Part shown: in pieces, positions 42,354-52,200 of the stretch
Layout: every line of letters starts with the position of its first letter
Position numbering within the stretch: the stretch's first letter is position 1
Assembly: GCA_047630175.1 (NCBI GenBank)
Contig: JBLHVI010000017.1
Coordinates: 1-53,099, forward strand
Direction of reading: 5' to 3'
Origin: UBA4582 sp047630175
GTDB lineage: Bacteria > Pseudomonadota > Gammaproteobacteria > Pseudomonadales > Azotimanducaceae
Length of the DNA: 53,099 bases
Position numbers and translations under genes: made by a program
The notes under the pieces: generated by a model
What the model saw: only the letters and a program-made list of their open reading frames with translations
What the model was told of the DNA's origin: nothing
The model's database searches: none

Positions 42354-42860
42354 ATGCTCAATCACACTATGTTTAGTCAGCGTTGCATCACCGTACTTTG
42401 CGTTGCCGTCCTGCTACTGGCGTGTCATCTGCCCGCCCACGCGGCACGCGGTGCGATAAATATCAGCAGTATTGCCGAAATGGAAATCGAGGCGGTTAAT
42501 GAAGACGGCGAGAAGGAGCTCAAGCGCATTCCCGTTGAAGCGGCGGTTCCGGGCGATGAGATCATCTACACCACCACTTTTGAAAACATCATCAACAAAC
42601 CCGCGGGCAATATCGCGATAACCAATCCCGTGCCTAACGACACCACTTTTCGGCGCGCTGACGGCGCTAATACCGACATTAACTTTTCAGTTGATGGGGG
42701 CAAGCAATACGCCTCGGCCGATAATCTCAGCGTTAAAACTCAACAAGGTAATAATCGTGCCGCAGTGCCAGCCGATTACACCCACGTGCGCTGGTTCTAT
42801 AAAGGCGAACTTGGTGTCGGGGAAACCAGTGAAGTCTCTTTCCGCGCAGTCATCAAATAA
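42354..42860 (+). CDS. Small secreted DUF11-like protein
   Basis: A 168-residue protein with a signal peptide (core CITVLCVAVLLLACHLPAHA-ARG) and a single Ig-like domain: EAAVPGDEIIYTTTFENI, AGNIAITNPVPNDTTF and the closing GELGVGETSEVSFRAVI. ATG at 42354 has GGAG six bases upstream; a longer frame upstream overlaps the previous gene without support. It follows that gene by 16 bp. Unlike its neighbours it lacks the AGTASGT start. Confidence 0.8.
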   Translation: MLNHTMFSQRCITVLCVAVLLLACHLPAHAARGAINISSIAEMEIEAVNEDGEKELKRIPVEAAVPGDEIIYTTTFENIINKPAGNIAITNPVPNDTTFRRADGANTDINFSVDGGKQYASADNLSVKTQQGNNRAAVPADYTHVRWFYKGELGVGETSEVSFRAVIK

Positions 42861-42983
42861 GACTATGCAGCATCTGCTGTCAGCGAATAGCTTCCGACTA
42901 GTAAATAGTCACGTTGTATTGAATGGCGCAATACGAGTACCTTTTGTCTCGGTTGCCTGCATCGCTGGACGGGCGGAGTAGCT

Positions 42984-45900
42984 ATGCGTGTGCTGTCCTG
43001 GTGTATCGGGGCGGCCCGTTTCTCTTTGGGCGGTCGATACGCAATGTGGCGCGCCAACAAAAAAGTGCTGTTTGCGTCAATACTTTATTTTTTGTCGCCG
43101 ATTGCATTGGCCGTCGTGTTGCCCGGCACCACACTCACTAACACCACAACGGCGAAGTACTCGATCGACGGTGCGAGCTACACGGAAACGGCTGCGGTCG
43201 CACTGGTCACCGACGCGACGATCCAGTTCATGGCAGAGACATCGGGCGGTGCGCCCACTGCGGTGGGTGCGTCGATGTGTGGGTCGTCAGCTGCCGCCAC
43301 CGGTCCGTTCGATCAGTCGACAGGGCTGTCGGCGGCAAGCGTGGCGCTTGCGCCTACAACGCAGTATCACAGAGGACAGGTGCTCTATATAGAGACCACG
43401 GACCACTCGATCAATAGGAATCCGGTGCTGGCTGAAACACTGGTTGTGACGATCACCAGTGGCACCAGTACTCTGCCGAACGACCATGAAATTCTGTTAC
43501 TGACCGAAACGGGGCCAAACACCGGCGTGTTCATGGCCGCGATTCAAGCCACGCCGGCAGTGGTATCTGACTATGACTGTGCATTGTCGTTCAATGTGAT
43601 CAATGCGGTTTATACTTACGCGCGTGATGGAGGTCCGGCAAGGAGTGTCGCTGCAGCGGCGCTGGTTGATCCTTTCGGCGTGGTGTTTGATGACGTCAGC
43701 GGGCTGCCAGTAGATGGTGCCATTGTGACGCTGGTCAACGCTGATACTGGTCTGTTGGCCGTGGTTGCCTGCTATGACGGCATCAACGCCTCACCTAATC
43801 CGATGGTTTCCGGTTCGAGCTTTGAGCAGTGTGGCGAAGTAGTTCTGCCACCAGGGGGCTATAGTTTTCCACTGCTTTTGCCGGGCAATTATGTGTTGCG
43901 GGTAGAGCCGCCTAGCGGTTACAGCTTCCCTTCTGTTGTGCCCACCGACAGCTTGCCGGCGGGCTTCAACATATTTGGCTCGCCCGGTACAGGCGCATCC
44001 TTCGGCACGACCTTCCTGATCTCTCTGGGGGCAGCGCCCCTACGTATAGATATTCCAGTTGATCAGCTAGGTGGCAATCTCCAAATTACTAAGAGCGCCG
44101 ACAAGTCGGTGGTGGGCAAAGGCGAATATACGCCGTACACGCTCACCATTCGTAATACTGGCACCGCCAACGTGGCGCAGAATGTACAAATCGCCGATCG
44201 TCTGCCGCAGGGTTTTCGTTATCAGATTGATTCGACTCGGCTGAATGCCGAGCCGCATCCCGACCCTTTGATTTCCGCTGACGGCGGCATGCTAACTTTT
44301 GCGCTCGGCGATATTCAGGCGACGGACTCAATTACACTCAAATATGTGGCGCGGGTCACGGCAGGCGCGCAAACCGGAAAAGCCCAAAACGTCGCCGTCG
44401 CCATCGGTGCGCACACATCTAACATCGCCCGAGCAAGCGTCATCGTGCGCGAAGACCTTATGCGTAGCCGGGCCATACTTATGGGGCATGTCATCATCGG
44501 TTCGTGCGACGAGCGCATCGACAACGACAAAGACGGTCTGCAAAATGCCCTAATCATTCTGGAAGACGGCACGTCTATCCTCACGGATAAGTATGGCCGC
44601 TGGCACGCCGACAACATCCGCCCAGGGACGCACGTGGTGCAACTGGACCTGGATTCGCTGCCCGCTGACTATGAAGTGCTGACCTGCGGGGGAAATTCAC
44701 GCTTTGCAGGCCGCAATTATTCGCAGTTCGTCAACGTCCGCGGCGGCAGCCTGTGGCGTGCTAATTTCCACGTGCAGAAAAGAGCGGCTAAAGAAATTCG
44801 TTTTAGTCAGCGTCTGACGGCGCAGCGTGACGGCGACATGGTGCAGGTTAAGCTGGCATTACGCGGCGCAGACGATGTGGGGCCGGCGGCGTCCACCCTG
44901 CTGTTGCCAGAGGGTGTAAAGTTTGTAGCCAGTAGCGCGCATCTTGATGGCAAAGCGTTCGATGCGGTGCAAAGTGGCGATGGTGTCCTGACCTTACGTT
45001 TGCCGCAACAGCAGGGCGTGTGGGCACGTACGCTTACCCTGAACCTGCAGTCGCCTGACCAAAAACCTACCAAGCTGGTGGTGATGACACGCTTCATCGC
45101 GCCTGCTACCAGTAAAAACGTGAGCCTGCCGCGCACTGAAGTGCAGTTGGATGCTGAGCCTGCTGAAGCGGAAAATTTCGCCCTTATCCCCAGGCCTGTA
45201 GTACTTGCAAACAAGGCGACTGCGGAAACATTCGACGCCCACGATATCAATCTCGTCGAGCAACTGCCATACGACGATGATTGGCTGGCGAGTGCCCAGC
45301 CTGGCACTGAATGGCTGCACCCACAGGAATCTTTCCTGCCTGCATTGCCCGCTATCAAAGCTGCGGTAAAGCTCGCGGCCGGGCATCGAGTCACGCTGAA
45401 GCTGAACGGTGAGAAGGTCAATCCGCTGTATTTCGACGGTTCGGTATCCAATGCCACGCGCAGCGTGAGGCTGGCCACTTGGCGCGGCATCCACATTAAG
45501 ACCGGCGACAACCTGATGGAGCTGATTGTCCGAGATGCTGCTGGCAACGAGGTGTTACACCAGCGTCGCAACATCCACTATACCCTCAGTCCAGACCGGT
45601 TCGAGTTCCTTGCTGAGCACTCAAGGCTGATCGCCGACGGCAAGACGCGCCCGATTATTGCATTGCGCTTTTTAGATAAGGACGGCTACAAGATGCGGCG
45701 CGGCGTCAACGGTGAATTCGAGCTGAATAGTCCCTACCAATCTGCCGAGCGGCTCGATGCTATCCTGCGCGACCCGCTGGCGGGCAGCAGCAGTGACCAG
45801 CCGCGCTTTGCAGTAGGTCAAGACGGTATCGCTTTGATCGAGCTTAAACCCACCACGCAATCTGGCGAAGCGGTGCTGAATTTTAAGTTCAACAACGGGC

Positions 45901-48389
45901 GTGAGCAGGAACAGCGCGTCTGGCTTGAGGCTGGTCAGCGTGATTGGATTCTGGTCGGATTTGCTGAAGGTACACTCGGCCATAAACAGCTTTCTGGCAA
46001 GCTGTCCGCGCTGCAAGACGCGGGGGCAGACGCGGAACTGTTCGACGACAACCGTCTCGCGCTCTACGCCAAGGGTACGGTCAAGGGGGAGTACCTGATG
46101 ACCCTCGCCTATGACACTGCTAAGCGTAGTGGCGCTGCCGAGTCGACGCTGGCCAATCTTAATCAGTCGATAGATTCGGCGCTGTATTACACGCTGTATG
46201 CAGATGCGACCCAGCCTGGGTTCGACGCGGCCAGCACGAGTAAGTTGTATCTGAAAATAGAGCGTAAGCAGTTCTACGCGCTGTTCGGCGACTACGATAC
46301 CGGACTCATCACCACTGAATTTTCGCGCTACAGCCGCACCGTCACGGGCCTGAAATCCGAATACAAAGGGGATGTTGTTAGCTACACCGCCTTCGCCACG
46401 ATGACCGCGCAGGCCTACGTAAGAGATGAGATTGCAGGTGATGGCACATCCGGCCTGTACCGTTTGACGCGTAAAAGCATTCTTGAAAATTCGGACAAGG
46501 TGCGCATAGAAGTGCGTGAGCGCTTCCAGTCGCAGATCATTATTTCTACCCAGACTATGACGCGCTACCTGGATTACGATATTGATTACATCAATGGCAC
46601 GCTGTTCTTTAGACAGCCCGTCAATACACGCGATGCGGCATTCAACCGGGTAGTCATTGTTGCTGAATATGAATCTGGCGACCCGCGCGACGAAAGCCTT
46701 ACCGCCGGCGGACGCGTCAACATCACGCCCACGGACAGGCTTGAAGTCGGCGCCACGCTAGTGAGTGATGGCACCCAAGGCGCAAGCGGTAATTTGCATG
46801 GCGTCGACGCCACTTGGCAGGTCAGCGATACAACCAAAGTCGAGGCCGAATTCGCTCGCAGTGATCGTGAAGTTGCCAATCTCAAGTTGGATGGTAACGC
46901 CTGGAAAGTCGAACTTATTCACCGAGACGCCAAGGTCTATATCCGCGAACAGCAAGGCGGCTTTGGTGTTGGCCAGCAAGCGGGCAGCGAGAGCGACACG
47001 CGCAAGGCTGGCGCCGATATGCGGGTGAAGATATCCGATACGCTGCAGATACAAGGTGAAGCCTACCGTCATGAAACCTTAGGTGTTGTTAACGCCCAGC
47101 GCGATGTACTGGGTGCTCGCTTCAACCACTTGTTGGGCAGCCTGACCGCTTATTACGGCGCACGTTTGGCCTCGGATGATGACGGCCTAGGCGTCGTTCG
47201 CGACAGCAAGCAGGCGCTGGCGGGCGCAAGCTACACCCTGCCCGTTCAGAAAATTACCCTGCGCGCCGATACCGAAATCAGCTTCGGGGAAGCGGGGAGC
47301 GTGGATTACCCAGACCGCGTCCAACTTGGCGCAGATTACAATCTCAGCGCCCAAACCAAGCTGTTTGTCGAACAGGAATTTGCGCGTGGTGAAAGCATCG
47401 CCGTCGATATGACCCGCGCCGGGATGCGCACGCAACTGTGGAGCGGCGGTGAGATGTCGACCTCGCTGGGCAAGCAGACCTCGCTCGACAGTGGCCGTCT
47501 TTATGGCAACCTCGGGCTGATGCAAAAGTGGCAGATCAATGAGTTTTGGAACAGCGATTTTGGGATCGACCGCGCCGAAGAATTGAGCAACACCGGCGCG
47601 CTGCCGCTTAATCCCAATGTCCCGCTCGCCTCCGGCACAGTGAGCGGCGACTATACCGCTGTGAGCATGGACGTGAACTACAACCATCCTGTGTGGGGCG
47701 CCAACAGCGGTCTTGAGTGGCGCACCTCCGACAACGTCGACAAGGTTAATTTCCGCGCCGGCCTGCGACGTACCCTTGATGCTGGGCGCGTGCTTGCATC
47801 CAGTATCATCTTCGCTGGCACTCACTCGGCGGTCAGCCAGTCGCGTAAGATCATCGCCCGTTTCTCCTACGCCCGCCGTCCGTGGGACAGCACATGGATC
47901 TGGCTCAACCGCCTCAATTACGTTGACGAGAGCAGCAGCGACGCCAGCGGCGGCAGTCATTCTCGCAAGTTGGTCAACAACTTCAATGCCACCTGGATGC
48001 CAAAGCGTGGCACTCAGCTGGCGCTGCAATACGGCTCAAAATATGTCCTCGACGACATCGATGGGATAAGCAACCGCGGCTACACTGATCTTGCCGGCCT
48101 GGAGCTGCGTCATGATTTGAACCGTGATTGGGATATTGGCACCCACGCCTCGATGCTGCACACCTGGCGCGGTGGCGAGAAGCGCTTTGGCCTCGGCGTT
48201 TCGCTCGGCCATAAGCTAATGGCCAATACCTGGGTCGCCGTTGGTTACAATGTACTCGGCTTCGATGACGCCGACTTTAAGGGCGCCGAGTACCGTAGCC
48301 AGGGTGCTTATATCGCCGTGCGCATGAAATTTGACCAAGACACTATGAAGCAACTCAAAGACAACTGGCTGCTCGCGAGCGCGCCTTAG
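42984..48389 (+). CDS. Large surface protein: DUF11 and regulatory-like domains with predicted outer-membrane beta-barrel
   Basis: An 1801-residue exported protein. Residues 1-43 hold a long basic N-region and signal core (VLFASILYFLSPIALA). The mature start LPGTTLTNTTTAKYSIDG parallels the other operon proteins. Near 360-480 lies a DUF11 domain (NLQITKSADKSVVGKGEY, VQIADRLPQGFRY); near 500-560 a carboxypeptidase-regulatory/SdrD-like domain (ERIDNDKDGLQNALIIL, TDKYGRWHADNIRPG). From about 1080 to the end come alternating amphipathic strands (FYALFGDYDTGLITTEFSRY, LTAYYGARLASDDDG, ending GAYIAVRMKFDQ) that look like an outer-membrane barrel. GGCGGAG is five bases before ATG. It may anchor or export the smaller DUF11 proteins. 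Confidence 0.75.
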   Translation: MRVLSWCIGAARFSLGGRYAMWRANKKVLFASILYFLSPIALAVVLPGTTLTNTTTAKYSIDGASYTETAAVALVTDATIQFMAETSGGAPTAVGASMCGSSAAATGPFDQSTGLSAASVALAPTTQYHRGQVLYIETTDHSINRNPVLAETLVVTITSGTSTLPNDHEILLLTETGPNTGVFMAAIQATPAVVSDYDCALSFNVINAVYTYARDGGPARSVAAAALVDPFGVVFDDVSGLPVDGAIVTLVNADTGLLAVVACYDGINASPNPMVSGSSFEQCGEVVLPPGGYSFPLLLPGNYVLRVEPPSGYSFPSVVPTDSLPAGFNIFGSPGTGASFGTTFLISLGAAPLRIDIPVDQLGGNLQITKSADKSVVGKGEYTPYTLTIRNTGTANVAQNVQIADRLPQGFRYQIDSTRLNAEPHPDPLISADGGMLTFALGDIQATDSITLKYVARVTAGAQTGKAQNVAVAIGAHTSNIARASVIVREDLMRSRAILMGHVIIGSCDERIDNDKDGLQNALIILEDGTSILTDKYGRWHADNIRPGTHVVQLDLDSLPADYEVLTCGGNSRFAGRNYSQFVNVRGGSLWRANFHVQKRAAKEIRFSQRLTAQRDGDMVQVKLALRGADDVGPAASTLLLPEGVKFVASSAHLDGKAFDAVQSGDGVLTLRLPQQQGVWARTLTLNLQSPDQKPTKLVVMTRFIAPATSKNVSLPRTEVQLDAEPAEAENFALIPRPVVLANKATAETFDAHDINLVEQLPYDDDWLASAQPGTEWLHPQESFLPALPAIKAAVKLAAGHRVTLKLNGEKVNPLYFDGSVSNATRSVRLATWRGIHIKTGDNLMELIVRDAAGNEVLHQRRNIHYTLSPDRFEFLAEHSRLIADGKTRPIIALRFLDKDGYKMRRGVNGEFELNSPYQSAERLDAILRDPLAGSSSDQPRFAVGQDGIALIELKPTTQSGEAVLNFKFNNGREQEQRVWLEAGQRDWILVGFAEGTLGHKQLSGKLSALQDAGADAELFDDNRLALYAKGTVKGEYLMTLAYDTAKRSGAAESTLANLNQSIDSALYYTLYADATQPGFDAASTSKLYLKIERKQFYALFGDYDTGLITTEFSRYSRTVTGLKSEYKGDVVSYTAFATMTAQAYVRDEIAGDGTSGLYRLTRKSILENSDKVRIEVRERFQSQIIISTQTMTRYLDYDIDYINGTLFFRQPVNTRDAAFNRVVIVAEYESGDPRDESLTAGGRVNITPTDRLEVGATLVSDGTQGASGNLHGVDATWQVSDTTKVEAEFARSDREVANLKLDGNAWKVELIHRDAKVYIREQQGGFGVGQQAGSESDTRKAGADMRVKISDTLQIQGEAYRHETLGVVNAQRDVLGARFNHLLGSLTAYYGARLASDDDGLGVVRDSKQALAGASYTLPVQKITLRADTEISFGEAGSVDYPDRVQLGADYNLSAQTKLFVEQEFARGESIAVDMTRAGMRTQLWSGGEMSTSLGKQTSLDSGRLYGNLGLMQKWQINEFWNSDFGIDRAEELSNTGALPLNPNVPLASGTVSGDYTAVSMDVNYNHPVWGANSGLEWRTSDNVDKVNFRAGLRRTLDAGRVLASSIIFAGTHSAVSQSRKIIARFSYARRPWDSTWIWLNRLNYVDESSSDASGGSHSRKLVNNFNATWMPKRGTQLALQYGSKYVLDDIDGISNRGYTDLAGLELRHDLNRDWDIGTHASMLHTWRGGEKRFGLGVSLGHKLMANTWVAVGYNVLGFDDADFKGAEYRSQGAYIAVRMKFDQDTMKQLKDNWLLASAP

Positions 48390-48542
48390 TAATAGGGAAT
48401 GAAAACCATGTCAAAAAACGCCGCTGAAAATACTGAAGGTCATTGCCACTTAAGCGGGACTCTAGAAGAGGAGGCAAGATGACGCCTGCCCCCATTATTG
48501 TTATGCAATGCGTCAATCGACTTGGCAGCGGGGACTGAATAA

Positions 48543-50627
48543 ATGACCCAACTTCAAGCCAGGCGCGGCGATGTCATTATGTCAAACTCGACAGTTACTT
48601 GTTGTGGACTGTTGCGTTTAGTCGCGCTGCTGTCGTTGTCACTGATGGGGCTTTCAGCGCAGGCGGTTGACTATGTTTTGTCAGCGACATCAAGCACCTT
48701 TCCTACGAGTTGCTCGTATGTCAATGCGGGCAACTACACATGTGCGAGCCTGACGCTGGTTGCTGGCGATACGGTGACGATGGATCCCATCGCGCCGGCC
48801 ATGCCCACGACGATCAATATAATGGGGACGTTTACAATAACTGATGCCACAATCAACATTGGCGGGCTTGCCTCAGATCTCAATATTGTAGTGGTTGGTA
48901 CAGTAGGGGTTGGCACACCGCTGGCGAGCACGAACACCCAAGTGAACGCTAATGTGAGTTCGGTGGCGACTACTGGCATCTACTTAAACAGCGTGATCGG
49001 TGGCAATCTTTCGGCCAGCACACCGACGGGCGTTATTACGCTAGAAGCGAATACCACCGTCGCCGGTGATCTATACACCGACGACGGTGGCATCACCGTC
49101 GGTATTGCGGGTGCGGTTGGTGGCAGTATTTTCAGTACCGGTGCGGGCGTACTTTCTCTGGGGGCTGATGTCACGGTAGTCGGCGACGTCTATACCGCCG
49201 CGGGCGCTATCACTGTCGGTATTGCGGGTGTGGTTGGCGGTAACGTTTACAGCGCAGGCGCGGGCGTGCTCTCCCTAGGAGCTGACGTTACAGTAGTCGG
49301 CGACGTCTACACTGCTGCCGGCGCCATAACCCTCGGGATCGGGGGCGCGGTCGGCGGCGAAGTTTTCAGCACCGGTGCGGGCGTCCTCACCTTGGCAGCA
49401 GACACCAGCGTGGGTGGCAGCCTCACCTCATTCGATGGCGCCATCAACATTGGTATCGGCGCTGCGGTTGACGGCGGCGTGAGCAGCACCGGCCAGGGCG
49501 TCATTACCCTAGGAGCGAATGTCATTGTAGGTCTCGACGTACTCTCTGCCGTGGGCGCGATCGCCGTTGGCAATGGGAGCACCATTGGTGGTGATGCGGG
49601 CTCCACGGGCGCAGGTGTGGTCACCTTGGGGTCCAGCATCACTGTGGGGGGGGATGTATTCACGGTAGCGGGTGCCATCAATATTGGTGACAGTACCACG
49701 GTTGTCGGTGGTGTGAGCTCCTCGGGCGCGGGCGTACTCACGCTGACGACGAACGTCGTCGTGGGCGGGAGCGTCATCTCGACAGTGGGTGCCGTCGACA
49801 TTGGTGCTGGCAGCACCGTTTGCGGTGATGTGGGTTCTACGGGCGATGGCGTCATCACACTGACGACTACCGTTGGCGTAGGTGGCAGTGTCAGCTCAGT
49901 TGCAGGCGCTATTACTATCGGTGCTGGCAGCACCGTGCAGTTTAACGTCCGCATCACAGGCGCGGGGGTTATGACGATTACGAGTGTCGAGGTGGGCGGC
50001 GACCTCTATACTTTCGTAGGTGCGATCACGGGCACTTCCTCACTTGTGCGTGGCCACGTCACCGCGAGCAACATCCATAGTGATCCCTCGTGGTCGCATC
50101 AAATAAATTTGGTGGTGGCGCCACCGTCTGCCTGCGTAGCACTTTTTCCGCCCACTATTCCTCCAGACATTCTCATACTCAAGTCCGTACAAGTCTATTC
50201 TGACCCTGTAAACCTGCAAGACAACCCTAAAGCAATACCCGGGGCTATGATGCTCTACACAGTTTTAGTCACTAATCGGGGTGGCGTCGTCGACAACGGT
50301 ACTGTCGTCATCACTGACCCCATGCCTGCTAACACCGAAGTTTTTGTAAACGACATCAACGGCGGGCCCTCCGGACCGCTGCTGTTTACGGACGGTACCC
50401 CGGTAAGTGGGCTCAGCTACGATTTTGCCGGTCTCGGCAGCGCAACGGATAGTATTGCCTTCTCTGATGACAACGGCGTTTCATACAATTATACCCCGAC
50501 ACCGAATGTTGACGGCTATGACAGTCTGGCAACGGATATAAAAGTATCTCTGAGCGGTTCGTTTGCCGCTTCAAACGGCAACCCTCATCCGAGCTTCAGC
50601 ATCATTTTCTGGGTGAGGGTTCTGTAG
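48543..50627 (+). CDS. Secreted beta-solenoid repeat protein with C-terminal DUF11-like domain
   Basis: Up to 694 residues. The signal peptide is MSNSTVTCCGLLRLVALL to AQA (the second Met, 48579, is also a possible start). Residues 163-474 hold eight 39-residue repeats, each made of two similar halves with pattern G-x-hydrophobic-x-hydrophobic-G-x-x-x-x-V-G-G, plus a partial ninth; this is a predicted beta-solenoid like bactofilins. The C-terminal 150 residues contain VYSDPVNLQDNPKAIPGA, matching the DUF11 start of the first operon gene, and VVITDPMPANTEV. It likely makes a filamentous or polymerising surface structure. Confidence 0.75.
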   Translation: MTQLQARRGDVIMSNSTVTCCGLLRLVALLSLSLMGLSAQAVDYVLSATSSTFPTSCSYVNAGNYTCASLTLVAGDTVTMDPIAPAMPTTINIMGTFTITDATINIGGLASDLNIVVVGTVGVGTPLASTNTQVNANVSSVATTGIYLNSVIGGNLSASTPTGVITLEANTTVAGDLYTDDGGITVGIAGAVGGSIFSTGAGVLSLGADVTVVGDVYTAAGAITVGIAGVVGGNVYSAGAGVLSLGADVTVVGDVYTAAGAITLGIGGAVGGEVFSTGAGVLTLAADTSVGGSLTSFDGAINIGIGAAVDGGVSSTGQGVITLGANVIVGLDVLSAVGAIAVGNGSTIGGDAGSTGAGVVTLGSSITVGGDVFTVAGAINIGDSTTVVGGVSSSGAGVLTLTTNVVVGGSVISTVGAVDIGAGSTVCGDVGSTGDGVITLTTTVGVGGSVSSVAGAITIGAGSTVQFNVRITGAGVMTITSVEVGGDLYTFVGAITGTSSLVRGHVTASNIHSDPSWSHQINLVVAPPSACVALFPPTIPPDILILKSVQVYSDPVNLQDNPKAIPGAMMLYTVLVTNRGGVVDNGTVVITDPMPANTEVFVNDINGGPSGPLLFTDGTPVSGLSYDFAGLGSATDSIAFSDDNGVSYNYTPTPNVDGYDSLATDIKVSLSGSFAASNGNPHPSFSIIFWVRVL
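49029..49964 (+). repeat. Eight 117-bp (39-residue) tandem coding repeats
   Basis: Repeats 2 and 3 are nearly identical in protein (GVLSLGADVTVVGDVY in both), while later ones diverge (for example GVITLGANVIVGLDVL, GVVTLGSSITVGGDVF). This gradient suggests recent duplication at the left end. A partial ninth repeat follows to about 50060. Confidence 0.85.
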
Positions 50628-50679
50628 AATCAGGAGGCTGATGTTTTGCAACTCTCACAATGCTCACCTGCTGGCTTTT

Positions 50680-52176
50680 TCAGCCCCAGTTAAAACTGTC
50701 CCACTTTGCCTCTCCCCAGGTTTTTGGCGGAACTACGTCAATCAGGTCCAATACCGAACCTTGAACTAGATCAGGATTTTCTTGGGAAAAGCTTTGGATC
50801 TCATCTTGCACCTGAACCGCGTCAGCAACTTTCGTAACCTTCTCGGCGACTGCCGATGTGCCAGTTTGAATATCAAGCAGATCATCGCGATTAAGGGACG
50901 TTTTTGGCGCAATCCTATCTTGAACAAACCCAGCTACCAAATCGCTGACGTCGGTTGATGTCGCTGTATATTCAAAGCTACTGGCTACGTTGGCAGCCTC
51001 TGTTGTGATGCTATCAACAACCATCTCAAGACCAGACTGGATATCGTCGACGTCTGGATCATTAACAAAAGTCTCCAAAACAGGTACGACCGTCAAAATA
51101 ATCACATCGACTGCTGTTTCCTGAAAACTCGGAGATTCTAACAACTCGACCAGATCCGCGGTACCGGCGAAGAACTCAACGGCTTTCTGCTTGACGGTAT
51201 TCGCGACAAGGGCAACGGCCGCGTTAACCGCAATATCCTGAAGATCTGGATTGCCCGCCAAACTTGCAGCGTTGGTCTTTGTGGACTCAATAATCACTGG
51301 TAGGGTCTCTATAATGGTTCTGAAAATATCTGCCTCACCTTCAGCAACTTCCGTGAGCGCGCCTATGGAGGCGAGGTCCGATTCTAGGTTGGCACTATCT
51401 GTACCCCCTTGTATTAATAAGCTCACTAGCACCACTTGAAATACGGGATCTTCCAATAATTTCGGTGGTTCCTCCCGTTCCGCAAAATCAGCTAATTGTT
51501 CGCTGAGTGTCAGTCCATTATCCTCAGCATTTTTAGCAAGCGTATCTAGGATAGTGTCTGCCGCTGAACCGGAAGTTGCGCCATTATTGGCGACGAAATC
51601 TGCAGCAGTCGCGAAAGTGGCATAGTCCACACCGCTTCCTAGAACCCTTCCTACGACTTCGTTGCTGGTTTCATCCAGCGTTGTAGTGTCCACTATGGCA
51701 AGCGAAGATGCCAAGGCGGCCGCATTGGCACTGTCGACATCCCCCAGCACAGCTTCGGCGACGAGATTAGTTATAGGGTTCACGTTTGCGACAATTTCGG
51801 TGGTGCCTGGTGCCGGCTCGGGTACAACATTGAGCAGGGGCTCACCTTCAAGCGGCGTAATGCGAACAATAACTGGCAACGTGATATTTGCTGGCAGCGT
51901 CACTTGATAGGAACCGTCGGAGCCCGTCAGCGTGTCTGGAATATCGACCAGATTACCACTGGCGTCGATGATCTCAAGCGTTGCACCATCTAACGCGGCA
52001 CCCACCGCTGCGATACCTGACAGAACCAGTGCAGGCGTTTCGGCTGCAGCTAACGTCGCTACAGGCGTGCTAGTCAGGGCAGCCGAACTTCCATCATCAG
52101 AACAGCCGGCAATGACTATCACCATAGCCATTAGCACTATTAACTTCGCGTCTTTCTTCAATCGATGAATCATCAT
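50680..52176 (-). CDS. Lipoprotein with carboxypeptidase-regulatory-like domain
   Basis: A 498-residue exported lipoprotein: signal core LIVLMAMVIV and lipobox IAGC, with acylated Cys25. About 50-120 is a beta-sandwich resembling carboxypeptidase regulatory-like domains (ATLEIIDASGNLVDIPDTL, GSDGSYQVTLPANITL). The remaining 370 residues are helical and Ala/Val/Asp-rich, without a family I know (for example TTEIVANVNPITNLVAEAV). An ATG doublet at the start follows CGGAGCACG. It is transcribed towards the surface operon and lies 24 bp after the pentapeptide-repeat gene, so the two form an operon. Confidence 0.75.
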   Translation of the reverse strand: MMIHRLKKDAKLIVLMAMVIVIAGCSDDGSSAALTSTPVATLAAAETPALVLSGIAAVGAALDGATLEIIDASGNLVDIPDTLTGSDGSYQVTLPANITLPVIVRITPLEGEPLLNVVPEPAPGTTEIVANVNPITNLVAEAVLGDVDSANAAALASSLAIVDTTTLDETSNEVVGRVLGSGVDYATFATAADFVANNGATSGSAADTILDTLAKNAEDNGLTLSEQLADFAEREEPPKLLEDPVFQVVLVSLLIQGGTDSANLESDLASIGALTEVAEGEADIFRTIIETLPVIIESTKTNAASLAGNPDLQDIAVNAAVALVANTVKQKAVEFFAGTADLVELLESPSFQETAVDVIILTVVPVLETFVNDPDVDDIQSGLEMVVDSITTEAANVASSFEYTATSTDVSDLVAGFVQDRIAPKTSLNRDDLLDIQTGTSAVAEKVTKVADAVQVQDEIQSFSQENPDLVQGSVLDLIDVVPPKTWGEAKWDSFNWG

Positions 52177-52200
52177 GAGCGTGCTCCGAATTGCATCAGC

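Noticed and set aside
41660..42361. Minus-strand frame of 233 codons rich in Val/Ala/Ile across the NHNSS tract
   Set aside because: It is the reverse-strand reading of the tandem repeat; the plus-strand protein has a signal peptide and DUF11 domain, so this is a shadow.
44807..45574. Minus-strand 255-codon frame inside the 1801-residue gene
   Set aside because: Fully inside a long gene with coherent domains; rich in Ser/Arg/Cys as expected for an antisense shadow.
49307..49957. Minus-strand Pro/Thr-rich 216-codon frame
   Set aside because: Reverse reading of the 117-bp repeats; no start signals.
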